Assembly: GCF_029931775.1 (NCBI RefSeq)
Contig: NC_079322.1
Coordinates: forward strand, 58,063,853 to 58,127,852
DNA length: 64,000 bases
Direction: 5' to 3'
DNA from: Euleptes europaea
Lineage: Eukaryota > Chordata > Lepidosauria > Squamata > Sphaerodactylidae
The first letter of the stretch is position 1; every line of letters begins with the position of its first letter. The position numbers and the translations under genes were made by a program. The notes beneath the pieces were generated by a model that saw nothing but the letters and a program-made list of their open reading frames with translations, was not told the DNA's origin and did no database searches. Of this stretch, positions 41,421-53,252 are shown piece after piece.

Positions 41421-44054
41421 ACTTGAATAGTTGTCAAAGTGGAGGAGGCAAAGAGGGGGGAGAAGGGGTTCAGGGGGAAAAAAACACCCTTGAAAAGTCT
41501 TGGAAATGGGTAGATTTTGCAGGTGTAGAGGGACATTAACAACCATGCCCAGTGTGTGCTCCCCCAGTGGGGCGAGTGTGACAGGGACAGCTGGCTCCGT
41601 TTTCCTTGTGAAAACCCCCCCTCGGTGGACCATACACAACGACAGTGACCTTTCTGCAGGGGGAACCAGAGCCGGCCCTTTGACTGAATTAGTCACAAAG
41701 ACGTCTTGCTATGACTTTTGTTCCTCACCAAAGCCAAGAAATATTGCGCTTAATATGAGAAGGATTGTCCCCAGCTTTCTCGTGCTCCTCCAAGAAATAT
41801 GACCGCTCTGATTTAAGAGAGCTCGTTTCTCTTCTTCACCGCCTCCCCCCCTTCTTCTCTCGCCCCCCCCCCCCAAGACCTGGGGATGAGACGGCCGCAC
41901 TTTGTACAGCAAGCTTCTTTCCAAAGGAGCGCTCCCCGTCTGAGTGTGCAGAGGCGAATTTATCAATCTTTTCATGATCTGACAATACTTGGAAATACAT
42001 CATTGTCAGGTGGGGGTGGCTTGATAGATTAGCCGGAGGCGTCGGGGCCCTTTTCCAAGGTCAAGTTGAAGATTCTTGTTTGCTGTTTAACTGAAGTTTG
42101 TTAAAGAGTCGAACAATGCCCGCGTGTTAACTCGCCTCTTGTTCTGGGATGGAATCCTCTCTAGGGATAGAGATGGGTGGGGGGAGGCAATTTTTATCTC
42201 CTCTTGCGCACTTCAGAAAGAATGGACAGTTAAATATCAGAAACGCCTGAAATTAAAGATGATCCGAGGAAAGCTAATATAAAATAAAAGTCGGTGTGCC
42301 ATAAGGCCAAGACATTTTCCCTTGAGCAAGGTGCCAAAGTTTATCTTTCGCTTCCCACACTCTCACACAGAGTACCTTTCTTGCCCACATGCCTCGGGGA
42401 GATTTCTTTTTACGAGTTGGATTCCCAAACGCCTGTTTGCAGCAGGACAGCGGTGGAAGGCAACTGCTGCCAAAGGCTCACTTTTTTCTTGTTTTTTTAC
42501 TAGCCTTGAACCTGTTGTCTAAAGGAACTCTTTGAACTTTCCTTTGCTGTCCCTTAAAACGTTTTCTTTCGCCACTTTGCAGACTTTTTTGGCGTTAGTC
42601 TGGGTTCCACCAACTGGTTTCCTCTGGCTCAGAGATGATTGATGCTTGTTTTGTTATTCAGCCCAACTTTTATTTACCTTGCGGGGGAAAAAATATTCGG
42701 AGGACCCAATGTGATAAATTACAGATATGCAAATCACATTGAATGGTCTTGTAAGTGTGTCTCGCTGGAGCTGAATGCGGCCTTGCAAGCCGGTCTGTGC
42801 GCACTCTGGACCCCAGGGAGCTGATCAAAGCACCCATTCTCTTTCATCCCCAGTATTCTCCTCCAAACTATTTCGATACAATATGTTTCCATGATGCCCT
42901 TAATGGGCTTGGGACACAGAACTCATTACAACCTAGCTAGTTCTGCCGACCCCTTTGTCCAGAGGCAGAAAGTTAAAGAGAGAGAGAAAGGGGGGAGTTG
43001 GGAGGGGGAGAGCCTCTGCCAGTTGCCAGCTTTCAGAAATGCTAAAGCATGCGTCATTTTTCACGAGGTCTCGTTTTGATATCCTCAAAAGACAAACTAT
43101 GAAACCGGCTTGGCCTTTTCTGGCATTAATTACGCTGCTGTCCAGGCGATCTGTTTTTCCTATTATATGCATTTCTCAGCAGGGATTATTTTGCAAGACT
43201 TTTATTTTTTTGCAGCTGCTAGTTAAACTATGAATGCGTTTTTTTATCAGTATGGGAAAGAACATAACAAGCAATGTTGTTGTTGTGGATGCTCTTGTTT
43301 AAAAGTTCTTGTTTCATCTCTGGGGAAACGAGTCTAGATTGTCGCCTGGTTTTAAAATCTAATTTTTAAAAAAATCTTCTTCGTCTTGTAAGATCACACC
43401 ATTTATTTGTCAGAACCTGGAGCTTCTGATTTTGGAGTAATTTCGTCTTTTTCTGATGTAAAAAAATATCCAAACTGATCTATCAAGCCAATTCCCTATG
43501 AAAAGCCTGACTTTACTAAAGCCAACAGCTAGGTTTTTCTACCACTTAGCTACAACCCCTTACTTTAGCTGCACTTTTCAAGCCTCTAGTGGAGTTAATG
43601 TGTGAACATGATTGCATGAAAATAAGGCTGTGTGTGTACACACGTACACGCTATCTATAGCTGTGGCAGACCAATGATGGCGTGCACGTGTGGACTCTGA
43701 ACTCTTGCTCTTTTCTACACATGGAGCAGATCATGCAGGATCATGACAGATCAAACATGACAAGGAAACTTTTTCATCGGCTAATACCACTTTGAATGCA
43801 ATGTTTTTCAACTGGGCAAATTCACATGAACACCAGCCAGTCGTGGGGTGCTGATTAAAGCATTACTGAGTGGGACCTCCTCTGATTTACTTGCGTGTGT
43901 GAATCAGTCTTAAGTTCTTTTTAAGTAACTGGGACATTGACTCCAGCGTATAAGAAGGTGCTTAAAGTGTGCCCTTTGAATGGAGGTGTTTGGATGCACC
44001 TATCCTAAATTCTATTTAAGTCAGGGACAAAGATTGCACTCTTCACATCACTGG
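41421..44054. other. Repeat-free unique block, candidate regulatory DNA
   Basis: 2.6 kb without a recognised transposon, AT-richer than the neighbouring island. Around 41960-42130 lie TATCAATCTTTTCATGATCTG, an E-box CAGGTG at 42007-42012 with TGGAAA at 41990-41995, and GGCTTGATAGATTAG. At 42700-42740 there is GATAAATTACAGATATGCAAAT (octamer-like ATGCAAAT). No exon supported. Confidence 0.4.
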
Positions 44055-44235
44055 TCTTCACAATGCCTTGTGGGATACGTCATTCCTAACCGTTTTACAA
44101 AGGGGTAAGAAGTACCAAGAACGAAAGAAAAGAAAAATAATGACCTGCCCTAGGCACCCTAATGAACTGAGTTTTGAACCCAGTTCCATGTCAAACTTTC
44201 TAGGAATTGCCTTCTTGTTAGATAAAGGTTCCAGG
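44055..44235 (+). repeat. MIR-like SINE
   Basis: 'ACAATGCCTTGTGGGATACGTCATTCC…CCGTTTTACAAAGGGGTAAG', then 'ATGACCTGCCC…AACTGAGTTTTGAACCCAG', in MIR core order. Confidence 0.5.
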
Positions 44236-44829
44236 CATCGCTTGAATAACCCTGCAACGCATCAGCCGCTTGTTTAGGCAGCTTTGCTGGTGTTTCTCCA
44301 AGAAAACCCATCAGCTCAATTTCTCTGGTAGGTATTGCGAGGAGCGTTTGTTTCTGGGGTTGATTGGTTGGTGGAAAATGGCTGGCAGCCAGTTCTGGGA
44401 AAGGTTCCAGCCCTGACTCCGATTAACCCTCTCTGGTGAAACTCTGCTGGAAACCAACTCACCAGCCATTGCCATTAATCTACTTACTAATTAAGCCAAT
44501 TCATTTCTAAAGGAGAAAATTTCCTTTCTTTGGCCCAAGTGCTGGGAGGAAATTTGAAAGAAACGCCAAACTGTGTAACTGTAATTCAGCCAGGGGACTG
44601 CTAAAACAAGGTTGTTGATATATAGCAGGAGATTGAAACCAAGTTTCTAGGGCAACAATCCTTTGGAAGAGCCGGTGGCACACAGAGCAGGAGCTGTTGG
44701 CTGAAGAATGGCAGTGTTACAGCAGACCATTGTGTGAATGGGCATGGGGGGAAAAGCCATTTCTCCCAAACACAACCTCTGAGCATTTCCCCGATGCCTG
44801 GGTTTAGAGCTCTGGACTTGGTGCCTTGT
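44236..44829. other. Unique block, nothing recognised
   Basis: No gene or repeat recognised. Confidence 0.4.
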
Positions 44830-45000
44830 GGGGTTGCCAACAGCCTGGAGGGAGAAAGGGGCTTCGTATTTGGAAGTGGGCATCTAAAGCTTTACATAGC
44901 AAGGACGTAAACAGCATCCCACCCAGCTTCTATCAAAGGAATGGGACATTTGTTTCTCCAGGTTGTTGGCAACCCTCATGCCCTAAGCCCATTGGTTCTC
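44830..45000. mobile_element. GGTTGCCAAC-ended MITE
   Basis: GGGGTTGCCAACAGCCTGGAGGGAG … TTTCTCCAGGTTGTTGGCAACCCTC: inverted ends of about 25 bp; body 'CAGCTTCTATCAAAGGAATGGGACATTTG' shared with 48185-48680. Confidence 0.75.
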
Positions 45001-45087
45001 TTTTTGGTTAATTACTGGGCAGCAGAGGGAAGGGGGAATGTTTTAATATTGTGTCTCTGAGGTGTAAAAGCGATTTTAAAAAGTTAG

Positions 45088-45200
45088 ATTGGAGTCCAGT
45101 CCTTAGAGAACAACAAGAGTTTCAGAGTGTAAGCTTTTGAGAGTCAAAGCTCCCTTCATCAGACACAGTAGAAAATAATTGGAAGTCTGATTTTTAAAAG
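45088..45200 (+). repeat. 'GGTGCTACTGGACTC' repeat, single unit
   Basis: 'GATTGGAGTCCAGTCCTTAGAGAACAACAAGAGTTTCAGAGTGTAAGC' and 'GAGAGTCAAAGCTCCCTTCATCAGACACAG'. Confidence 0.65.
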
Positions 45201-45250
45201 GAACTGAATACATAATTTGTAAAGTTGGAGGTACACAGGCTTTGCCTAAC

Positions 45251-45313
45251 AGGAGCCCCGTGGGGCAGAGTGGTAAGCTGCAGTACCGCAGTCAAAGCTC
45301 TGCTCACAACTAG
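45251..45313 (+). repeat. tRNA-type SINE head fragment (family C)
   Basis: GGAGCCCCGTGGGGCAGAGTGGTAAGCTGC…CTGCTCACAAC matches the head of the SINE at 48237-48539. Confidence 0.65.
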
Positions 45314-45318
45314 AGTTG

Positions 45319-45830
45319 TGCAATAATAATAATAATAATAGGGAAATTTCAGGCTTGGGTTTATTGGGCCCGGTTTTTTTGGGTAAACCCAAAATATGCC
45401 GAATACCCATACTGGTAAATATGGGTATTCGGCTTATTTCCGGGTTCACCGGAAAAATTCGGGCCCATTTATGGGGATTTATTTTGGAAGCTCCTGGGGG
45501 GCATTTTTTGAGGTAGAGCCCCCAAATTCACAGCATAACTTGAAGGGACTCTCCTTGCACAGCCCCTGAAGTCTGGTGAAGATTGGGTCCGGCGGTCTGA
45601 TTTTATGGGGTCTGGAAGGGGTCACCCCCCTCCATAGAGAAGCATTGTAAACTTTACCATACTTCTCTGTGGGGGAGGGGGTGACCCCTTCCAGACCCCA
45701 TAAAATTGGACCCCCTGACCCAATCTTAACCAAACATCAGGGGTTGTGCAAGGAGAGTCCCTTCAAGCTATGCTGTGAGTTTGGGGGCTCTACCTAAAAA
45801 AAAAAAAAAAATGCCCTCCAGAGAATTTTA
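45319..45830. mobile_element. Large hairpin element (arms ~165 bp)
   Basis: After an (AAT)n tract, 45399-45436 is a small hairpin (GCCGAATACCCATA…TATGGGTATTCGGC). Then 45492-45826 folds almost completely: GGTAGAGCCCCCAAATTCAC…GGGACTCTCCTTGCACAGCC… at the left returns as its complement at the right, meeting at AGAAGCATTGTAAACTTTACCATACTTCT. No coding capacity; family unknown to me. Confidence 0.8.
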
Positions 45831-46444
45831 AAAGTACTTACAATGTAGACTTGTATAATGGCCGCCCGTCTGCTTCCTTCCCCATGGTTGATTGCTAGGT
45901 TGCTGTCAATTATGGGAAACTGAGTTTTCCCATGGTTGTAATGGCTGCTTCATCCCTCCCTTTGTCAATGGTCAAGGAACGTCACGTTGCACAGATTCAG
46001 GTACGCTCTTCGTGATCACTTTATATGACTCATGAATAAGAGTTTACATTGGGCAGAAGTTTTGAAGTTAAACCCTAAAATAATTGAAGCCCTTGCTGGA
46101 AATAACACTCAATCTGTTAACTTAAACTGAAATCAGTCATTTTTTAAGTGATTGCTAAGATAAAACACAAGGATATATTTTTTTTAACATTTCCGAATTC
46201 CGCCCACCATAAAGAATGAAATCATCCAATGTGCCTTTGGTTCTGCCTGGGTAACCACTGGAGGGAATGAGGACATAAATCGTGCTTCCAGTGCTACTAC
46301 GGGTGAGTAACTATTCTCATCTCAACATACATGGTGTCCATATGTGCAGGGTGGTGAAGACTAGAACCCAATTCACGCACGTGTGATGACGTGCAACACT
46401 CAGTGATTGAATGACAGGAGGCCACTGAGGACATACCATCATTA
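45831..46444. other. Intergenic, nothing recognised
   Basis: AT-rich unique sequence. Confidence 0.4.
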
Positions 46445-46625
46445 GGGTTGCTGACTACCTGGAGGAAAAAAAGACTTGTTGCTTTAATGTAGGCTTAATG
46501 AAATTTACTCATTGATGTTGTTTACCTTTATCCCATGAAAAAGCTTCATCTGCCCATTCCCACACATTAAGCTTATATTAAAGGGATGTTGTTTTCCTCC
46601 TGGCCTGTTGGCCACCTTAACCATT
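46445..46625. mobile_element. GGTTGCCAAC-ended MITE, diverged
   Basis: TAGGGTTGCTGACTACCTGGAGG … 'CCCATTCCCACACATTAAGC…ATTAAAGGGATG' … CTCCTGGCCTGTTGGCCACC; body matches 48550-48680. Confidence 0.65.
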
Positions 46626-47794
46626 ACCAAGAGAACTTTCACGTTGACCTTTTGATGGTCTTTTTGTACTGATTCAACTGCCAATTATGAAGGGTACTTA
46701 AGCTCCTGAAAAACTCAAGTGATGAACTTTTGCATGAGAACCAGCCCTGGATTTAGGTGGGTCAGCAGCAGCCATCCAACTTGTTAAAACAGCCACTGCA
46801 GAGGGATTCTTCTGTTGCAAAACTGCGATTTAGTGGCAGCAAGGTCTTGCAAAAACTGGGTTTACAAAATTCACTTTAAGATTCCAAGAAAGGTGACAAG
46901 GGGAGGGGGGCTAGGGAGAGACAATGCCAAGGATCCCGGTCACCCTGGTCAAAGCGCCACTGAGGTACAATGGCAAACTCAACGGCCCCTTTATTGAGCT
47001 GAAGGGAAGGGGGACATGTCACTGTGTCTTAACCCACCTTCCATCAGAGGGCTTTTCTGAAGATAAAAGAGAGAAGATCACATACACTGCCCAGAGCCCC
47101 CTGGAGGAAGAAGTAATATACAAACATGAAGCATGGGATAAACGTAGGGCACACACAGAGAGAACCAACACTGTATGAACAGCGTTGTGGGATTTGGCGG
47201 GCCTGGGTAATGTGGGGAGGGGCCAGAGGGAATGTTTTTCTGAAGTCTTGCAAGCCTGGTTCCAAATCCCAATTTTAACTTTACAACAGATATTTTACGA
47301 TATCTTGGAGACACAAAGTTGATTGGTGATTGAAGTCAACCTCTTTATTCAGGACCAGCACACTGCATTACAAATGTAACTCGGAGCTATTTCTCTGAGG
47401 GAATTGGACAAACTGCTAGCAAAAAAGAGGGATCTTTTTTGAAAACTTCACCAGGAAAGGGCATACGCAGGAGGAATGGTTTCCTATGCAGCCTACTTTG
47501 CTCAGATGTCCCTAGAGGTCAGCCAGAGAGCGAAAGTATCCAGCCTCCCTAGACAGAAGAAAGACCCTCTGCGAGAGACCAAACGACAAGGTGGATCCTT
47601 TCAGCCTACCCACCATTTCTCTCTCTTTTTCCTCCCATTTGTGGTTCTCCGCTATTGGTGTGAAGAAATTGGTGATGGCAAGAGAGGCAATTCCTCCATT
47701 TCCTCCTCCGACTCCTCCATTTCCTCCTCCGACTCTGAAGCTGAGAAAAAGAAAAGAAAGAAACCTTGGGTTTAATATGGAGTACTCCTGGGGT
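46626..47794. other. Intergenic with unclassified sequence
   Basis: About 1.2 kb with no repeat that I can name. A + frame at 47476-47775 (99 codons) ends with a Ser/Asp-rich then basic stretch (SSISSSDSEAEKKKRKKPWV) encoded partly by a 21-bp tandem duplication (TCCTCCATTTCCTCCTCCGAC, about 47694-47735). I do not recognise a family and do not call a gene. Confidence 0.35.
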
Positions 47795-47888
47795 AGAGAG
47801 TCAGTGGCCTGGTTGGCCACTGTGTGAACAGACTGATGGACTTGATGGGCCTTGGTCTGATCCAGCAGGGCTGTTCTTATGTTCTCAC
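47795..47888 (+). mobile_element. CR1 LINE 3' end, short
   Basis: 'GGCCTGGTTGGCCACTGTGTGAACAGACTG…GGGCCTTGGTCTGATCCAGCAGGG' ending TTCTTATGTTCTC. Confidence 0.88.
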
Positions 47889-47889
47889 T

Positions 47890-48105
47890 CATGAACACAT
47901 GAAGCTGCCTTATACTGAATCAGACCCTTGGTCCATCAAAGTCAGTATTGTCTACTCAGACCGGCAGCGGCTCTCCAGGGTCTCAGGCAGGGGTCCTTCA
48001 CATCGCCTAGCTGCCTAATCCCTTTAACTCGAGATGCTGGGGATTGAACCGGGGACCTTCTGCATGCCAAGGAGATGCTTTACCACTGAGCCACAGCTCC
48101 TCCCT
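47890..48105 (-). mobile_element. tRNA-type SINE (family B)
   Basis: GAACACATGAAGCTGCCTTATAC… to GCATGCCAAGGAGATGCTTTACCACTGAGCCAC. Confidence 0.92.
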
Positions 48106-48184
48106 ATCTTAGGGCTCCTCACTGCCTACTGGTTTGAGAGGTCCTCACCAGTCCCATCCACTCTAGCACTTGCCACCTAACTAT

Positions 48185-48680
48185 GGTTGCCAACAGGCCT
48201 GGAGAAAAAGTGTCCTGTCCCTTGAATAGAGGCTTAGGTAAGGTAAAGGTCCCCCTGTGCAAGCACCAGGTCATTCCTGAAGACCCGTGGGGTGACAACA
48301 TCCCGACATTTACTAGGCAGACTTTTTGTTTACGGGGTGGTTTGCCAGTGCCTTCCCCAGTCATCTTCCCTTTACCCCCAGCAAGCTGGGTACTCATTTT
48401 ACCGACCTTGGAAGGATGGAAGGCTGAGTCACCCTTGAGCTGGCTACCTGAAACCAATTTCCATCAGGATCGAACTCAGGTCGTGAGCAGAGCTTGGACT
48501 GCAATACTGCAGCTCACCACTCTACACCACGGGGCTCCTTTGAATAGAGGCTTAATAGAATATTATTTACCAGGTAATGTTATTTATGTCAATGCCATGA
48601 AATGGTTCAGCTGCCCATTTCCACACATTCAGCTTCTATTAAAAGGACAGGGCATTTTTCTCCAGGCTAGTCAGCAACCC
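48185..48680. mobile_element. GGTTGCCAAC-ended MITE split by a SINE
   Basis: Left end GGTTGCCAACAGGCCTGGAG… (48185); right end …TTTCTCCAGGCTAGTCAGCAACCC (48680). Interrupted by the SINE below. Confidence 0.82.
48237..48539 (-). mobile_element. tRNA-type SINE (family C) with target duplication
   Basis: Minus strand reads GGAGCCCCGTGGTGTAGAGTGG…, B-box GAGTTCGATCC, '…GGTAAAATGAGTACCCAGC…', '…GGTGCTTGCACAGGGGGACC' and a tail of TTTACC units. Flanked by TTGAATAGAGGCTTA (48222-48236 and 48540-48554), an exact 15-bp duplication of the host MITE. Confidence 0.93.
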
Positions 48681-49075
48681 AGTATTTGCCCTTTGCCGGA
48701 AACTTACATGTGTAGCACTCAGAACATGTAAGTTTACAAAATGGGGCAAACAGTGGTTCCATGGAACAGTTTCAGGTTGTAAAGATGGAATGGGGCTTAA
48801 GCCCTCTCTCCCATGGGCTGTGTTCCCAGTCCAAATTGTGCCCATGCATGCCTGCCAATTAAGTTCTTTTACACTTAATGTTCCCAATGTTTATCTCAGC
48901 ATAAATAATTTTCTTTTGCTTTTGCACTGTATTCATAGTTTAAGATGGTATTTGCAGTTATATGAGTTTACTGACTGGGGTGGTCTGAATGTTCATTTCA
49001 GACTACATTTTTTTAAAATCTTAGAATGTGGTTTCCTTTTGCATCCTGTGGAGGGTATATGACACCTTTTTGTGA
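48681..49075. other. Intergenic, nothing recognised
   Basis: No gene or repeat recognised. Confidence 0.4.
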
Positions 49076-49424
49076 AGGAAGTATTTCTTCACACAACATG
49101 TAGTTAAATTGTAGAACTCCCTGCCCCAGGATGTGGTGATGACTGCCAACTTGGAAGGCCTTAAGAGGGCAGTGGACATGTTCATGTAGGAGAGGGCTAT
49201 CCATGGCTACTAGTCAAAATGGATACTAGTCATGATGCATACCTATTCTCTCCAGGATCAGAGGAGCATGCCTATTATCTTAGGTGCTGTGGAACACAGG
49301 CAGGATGGTGCTGCTGCAGTCGTCTTGTTTGGGGGCTTCCTAGAGGCACCTGGTTGGCCACTGTGTGAACAGACTGGCGTGATGGGCCTTGGTCTGATCC
49401 AGCATGGCCTTTCTTATGTTCATT
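49076..49424 (+). mobile_element. CR1 LINE 3' end
   Basis: 'AGGAAGTATTTCTTCACACAACATGTAGTTAAATTGTAGAACTCCCTG…' through 'GGTGCTGTGGAACACAGGCAGG' to 'GGCCTTTCTTATGTTC'. One of the longest CR1 3' pieces in the window. Confidence 0.92.
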
Positions 49425-49550
49425 TCATGGCCCCTTGACTCTGCTGGTTTATAAAACAACTGCATAGTGAGCATCTCAGTGAGCATCCATTCATGGCATC
49501 CAAAGAGGTTTATGCTGGAACAACATTTTGCTAATCTTTAGGGTGCCACA

Positions 49551-49902
49551 AGAAGAAGAAGAAGAGTTGGTTTTTATATGCCAACTTTCTCTACCACTTA
49601 AGGAAGAATCAAACCGGCTTACCATCACCTTCCCTTCCCCTCCCCTCCTCACAACAGACACCCTATGAGGTAGGTGGGGCTAAAAATGCTCTAAGAGAGC
49701 TGTGACTAGCCCAAGGTCACCCAGCTTGCTTCATGTGTATTCTGTGTGTAGGATTCTATGATTCTGTGTGTAGGAGAAACTAACCTGGTTCACCAAATTA
49801 GCCTCCGCCGGTCATGTGGAGGAGTGGGGAATAAAATCCCGTTCTCCAGATCAGAGTCCACCACTCCAAACCACCGCTCTTAACCACTACACCATGCTGG
49901 CT
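49551..49902 (-). mobile_element. tRNA-type SINE (family A) with duplicated head
   Basis: (AAG)n GAGTTGGTTTTTATATGCC… with two head complements at the right; a short GATTCTATGATTCTGTG insertion-like segment sits near 49750. Confidence 0.88.
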
Positions 49903-52900
49903 GCTATGTTCATCTTTGCAGCAACAGAGTAAAACTGTTACCCCACTGGAATGAAAGAGTATCTTGCAACAGGGGAAGGCTCCTTCCATTGGAGGAAAGC
50001 AGAGGTACAGATCCACAGGAGCCCAACCCAGAGAAGGCGTCTGTGTTGAAATTTTGCAATGTCAAATGGTCCTTAGACAGATGGAAGACAGTTTCAACAG
50101 ATGCAGCGATAGCGTTACTCGTAGGATGGGCAGAAATTCAGCAAGTGCAGCCCCCCCTCCCACCTCTGCACTCCATGCAGGGAAAAGTTACACTTGTTGC
50201 ATTTCTGCCAGATGCAGATATTAAAAGAATGGACACTTTGGACTGGAAAAGAAAGGGGGGAAAGCAGCAGCTCTATTGTGGATCCAGCTTAAAATTCTTA
50301 GGCAGAGGGAACCACTGCAGAAAGGAGTCTGATGTTCTCCTTTCACATTACTGCGTTCGTTTACATGCTGGTTCCTATTCCAGCTGCTGTGCAAACGTCT
50401 CATTGTTCTCCGCACGTCGCTGTTTGCGTGGCAAGTGATGTCTTCAGGCTTAGCAGTTAATCAGGTGATGCCACCAGTGTGGCAGTTCATGAAATACTAC
50501 TTTCCTACTTTGAACCTTTCCAGGGTTTGGGAGGCAGGTGCCAACAGCGTCCCCAAGGGGATCCCAATAAATAACCTCAGTTGGGAGGTGAGACAAGCTC
50601 CTCATTCCTTGGCAGAGAAAAGGCTAGCAACCCGCCACCACCTCCCGTTGAACGACCTCAGCCAGCCCGTTTGCAACTTGCTGGTTGCGCGCACATCTGC
50701 AATGCTAGCTTCTCCCGCCTGGTTTAGAAAAAGTCACAGATGATATTAATACACATAACTCATTATGCAGAGCAGGAATAAATGGAAGGAATGTCTCTAA
50801 CCCCCCCATGTGATCCCAAACTATTTCAATTACTTACTACATCTCCATTGGCAAATGAGACATTGTTCAGAGGTCCTGATGCAATATATTCTTTTTACAA
50901 ACGGGTTAAACATTTTGGACACTTTAAAAAGGGGGTTGGAGAGGGCTGACTTGTGCAAAAGATGAATCTAGCTGTACACAACAAATTAACACCTACAAAA
51001 ATATATGCAAGAGATCCAATGGGAAATGCATTTTAAAAAGTTGCACATAAAATCTTAAGCAGGGAAATAGAATCATAAGATCATTCTGGAGAAGTTACTG
51101 CCATGCAATTGTCTTTTTTTAAAAAAATAAGTCCTAATAGAGTTGAAATCTGTAAAAGAAGATGAAACTTTAACTCCCCAGATATTCTGTATTTAGTTTT
51201 GGCATCAGAGTAATACCTATGACAGTAATAATTAACACAATGGGGGGGGGAGGCAGTTTCTTCCATTCAAGTCTTTCTTCAGTTTCATAGCAAAAATTGG
51301 ATGCAAATATCCTAAAAAAGACTAATGACATTTCACAGGTAATGCAATTTAGAAAGCAACACTTCCATGTTTTCTTTTCCAACAATGTGCATTTTTGTAA
51401 ACTGCTATAAATTGCAATTCAAAAGCACTGATCTCGCCGTCCCCAATCATTTTTTATACTGATCAAATGAATGCAGATACTCCCATTTGGGAGGGGCGAC
51501 ATGACATTTCACTTGGCAGTTCTAAACAGGTCACGGACCTTTCACAGACCCTAAGGCAGTGGGAGGGAGTGCTTTAGGAAACCGTGTAACCAAATCAAGC
51601 CAATGGTTACCCCCTTTCAATGCCATTGGAATGGTCTGCACAATGCTTATTCACATAGCAGCAGAGAAACTGAAAGGATGGTCATCCAATGGAAATGTCT
51701 TTTCCTTTGTCTGAACTTAACAGAGCTCCAAAAATACTAGCAAACAATTCTATCCGGGACGGCAAAACCCGCAAGCAAACACCAGACATCTCTGCAGACG
51801 GGGACACATTAGAGGCTGAGGTGCGCAGAGATGTTTAAAAGTGGCCAAGCCAGCAATATGGAATTGTGCATGGACATTTATTGGAGATGTCGCTTTGTTT
51901 GAAGGCGTCGGCACAAAGACACAACATGGCTGCCCTGGAGATGACCTATTGCTTTCAAGTTGCTTGAACACATCAGAATTTCCATTGTTAAGGTTGATTA
52001 ATTGAAACTGATAAGTTACCATGAATAAAGATTGTTTTTTCTGTTTAATGTGGTGGGCCTGATTTGGTAAATGCTTCATTCATGTAGCCTTGCCGCGCAG
52101 CATATGGGCCAGATTCATTCAGAATCGCAAACATACACGATTTATTATGCTTGTATGGTCACAGCCAAAGGGCCTTTCTAGTTTAATGTCAAAGTCTGAA
52201 TGAAAAATTCCATTTAAAGTGTCACTACTCACGTTAATGCGGGAGTTTTGGTCATTTAGCTCCCAACAAATTCAAAACACTGGGAATATATATATATATA
52301 TTAAAAGTTAAATCCAAGAATGAAGCAGATATAAGACCTAAGGGAACACTGGCTTTCTTTTGGCAATGAACAAACAATTTATCTGAAACATTTGTAGATA
52401 CCTCTGATGAAGACCCACGAAGCGGCTTTGTGGCACCCCATGTCACAGACAGCTGATAAAGTTATCACTGTAATGTTTCAATAAGATACTGTCACTGCAG
52501 CTCTCAGATTTGGCATTCCTGTGCCTTCTGCTGAAAGCAGCACAGGAGACTGGTTTACTTAATAAATAAGCTCAGAGGAAGAATAATTGGAAGCCAAAGC
52601 TACATAAATCCTTCTGACTTTGACGGGGCTGTCATGTCAGGAGTGGCAGACTCTGCTGAAATTTAATTGTGACTATCTGAGACTTTACTAATTAAATGTC
52701 AAGTGAACTTCTGTTGTTTTTTTAAACTAGACAATGGTCACAGTGTTGAATAGATTATTTGCAATAACCAATCTTATGTACTTTGGTAATGTTTGAGGGC
52801 TTATTCTGAAAGACAACACAAATATAGTCATCTTTTAGTTGGCTGGTACAAACATTTTCATGAAAAGGTACTGAGTTGACTGATAACTGATGGCTTTTTG

Positions 52901-52904
52901 CAAA
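49903..52904. other. 3-kb repeat-poor unique block, candidate regulatory DNA
   Basis: No recognised transposon over 3 kb, in an otherwise repeat-dense half of the window. Contains CATAACTCATTATGCAGAGC (near 50753), TTTTGTAAACTGC (near 51393) and an (AT)n at 52288-52302. It lies 21-24 kb downstream of PTF1A, about the distance at which a pancreas-specific enhancer of PTF1A is known in human (~25 kb). Orthology cannot be shown from this sequence alone. Confidence 0.4.
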
Positions 52905-53252
52905 ACATGCAAAACAGAATTATTCAAGAGGGCCTATTTACATAGGTAATAGGATTACACTGTACGAAATGGTTTTACAAACTTGCTTGGATAATTGGTT
53001 AGGGACTGTGGTCTATACTGCTGGGTATAGCTTACTGCAAGTAGGAGGCTACTATGAATTTTTGCACTGCTTAATGTGTGATGTTAATACTTATGCTATG
53101 CTTCAATCCTTTCTGGTTGGTTTCTGGCTTCTACAATCCTAGTGCATTGTTTATTGAATGTCTTATCCTGTTGATTGTAGTGACTTACTCTGTATAATCC
53201 ACCTTGAGTCCCTGTACGAAAGGCAGACTATAAATAAAGCAAATAAAATAAA
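52905..53252 (+). mobile_element. L2-like LINE 3' end
   Basis: 'CAAAACAGAATTATTCAAGAGGGCC…' and 'TATAATCCACCTTGAGTCCCTGTACGAAAGGCAGACTATAAATAAAGC'. Same organisation as 59200-59260 and 61010-61240. Confidence 0.8.

Noticed and set aside
39612-41542. Overlapping long open frames (574, 432 and 421 codons) on both strands
   Set aside because: They lie in an extreme GC-rich island where stop codons are rare, overlap each other in opposing frames, and encode low-complexity Ala/Gly/Pro/Arg sequence without domains.
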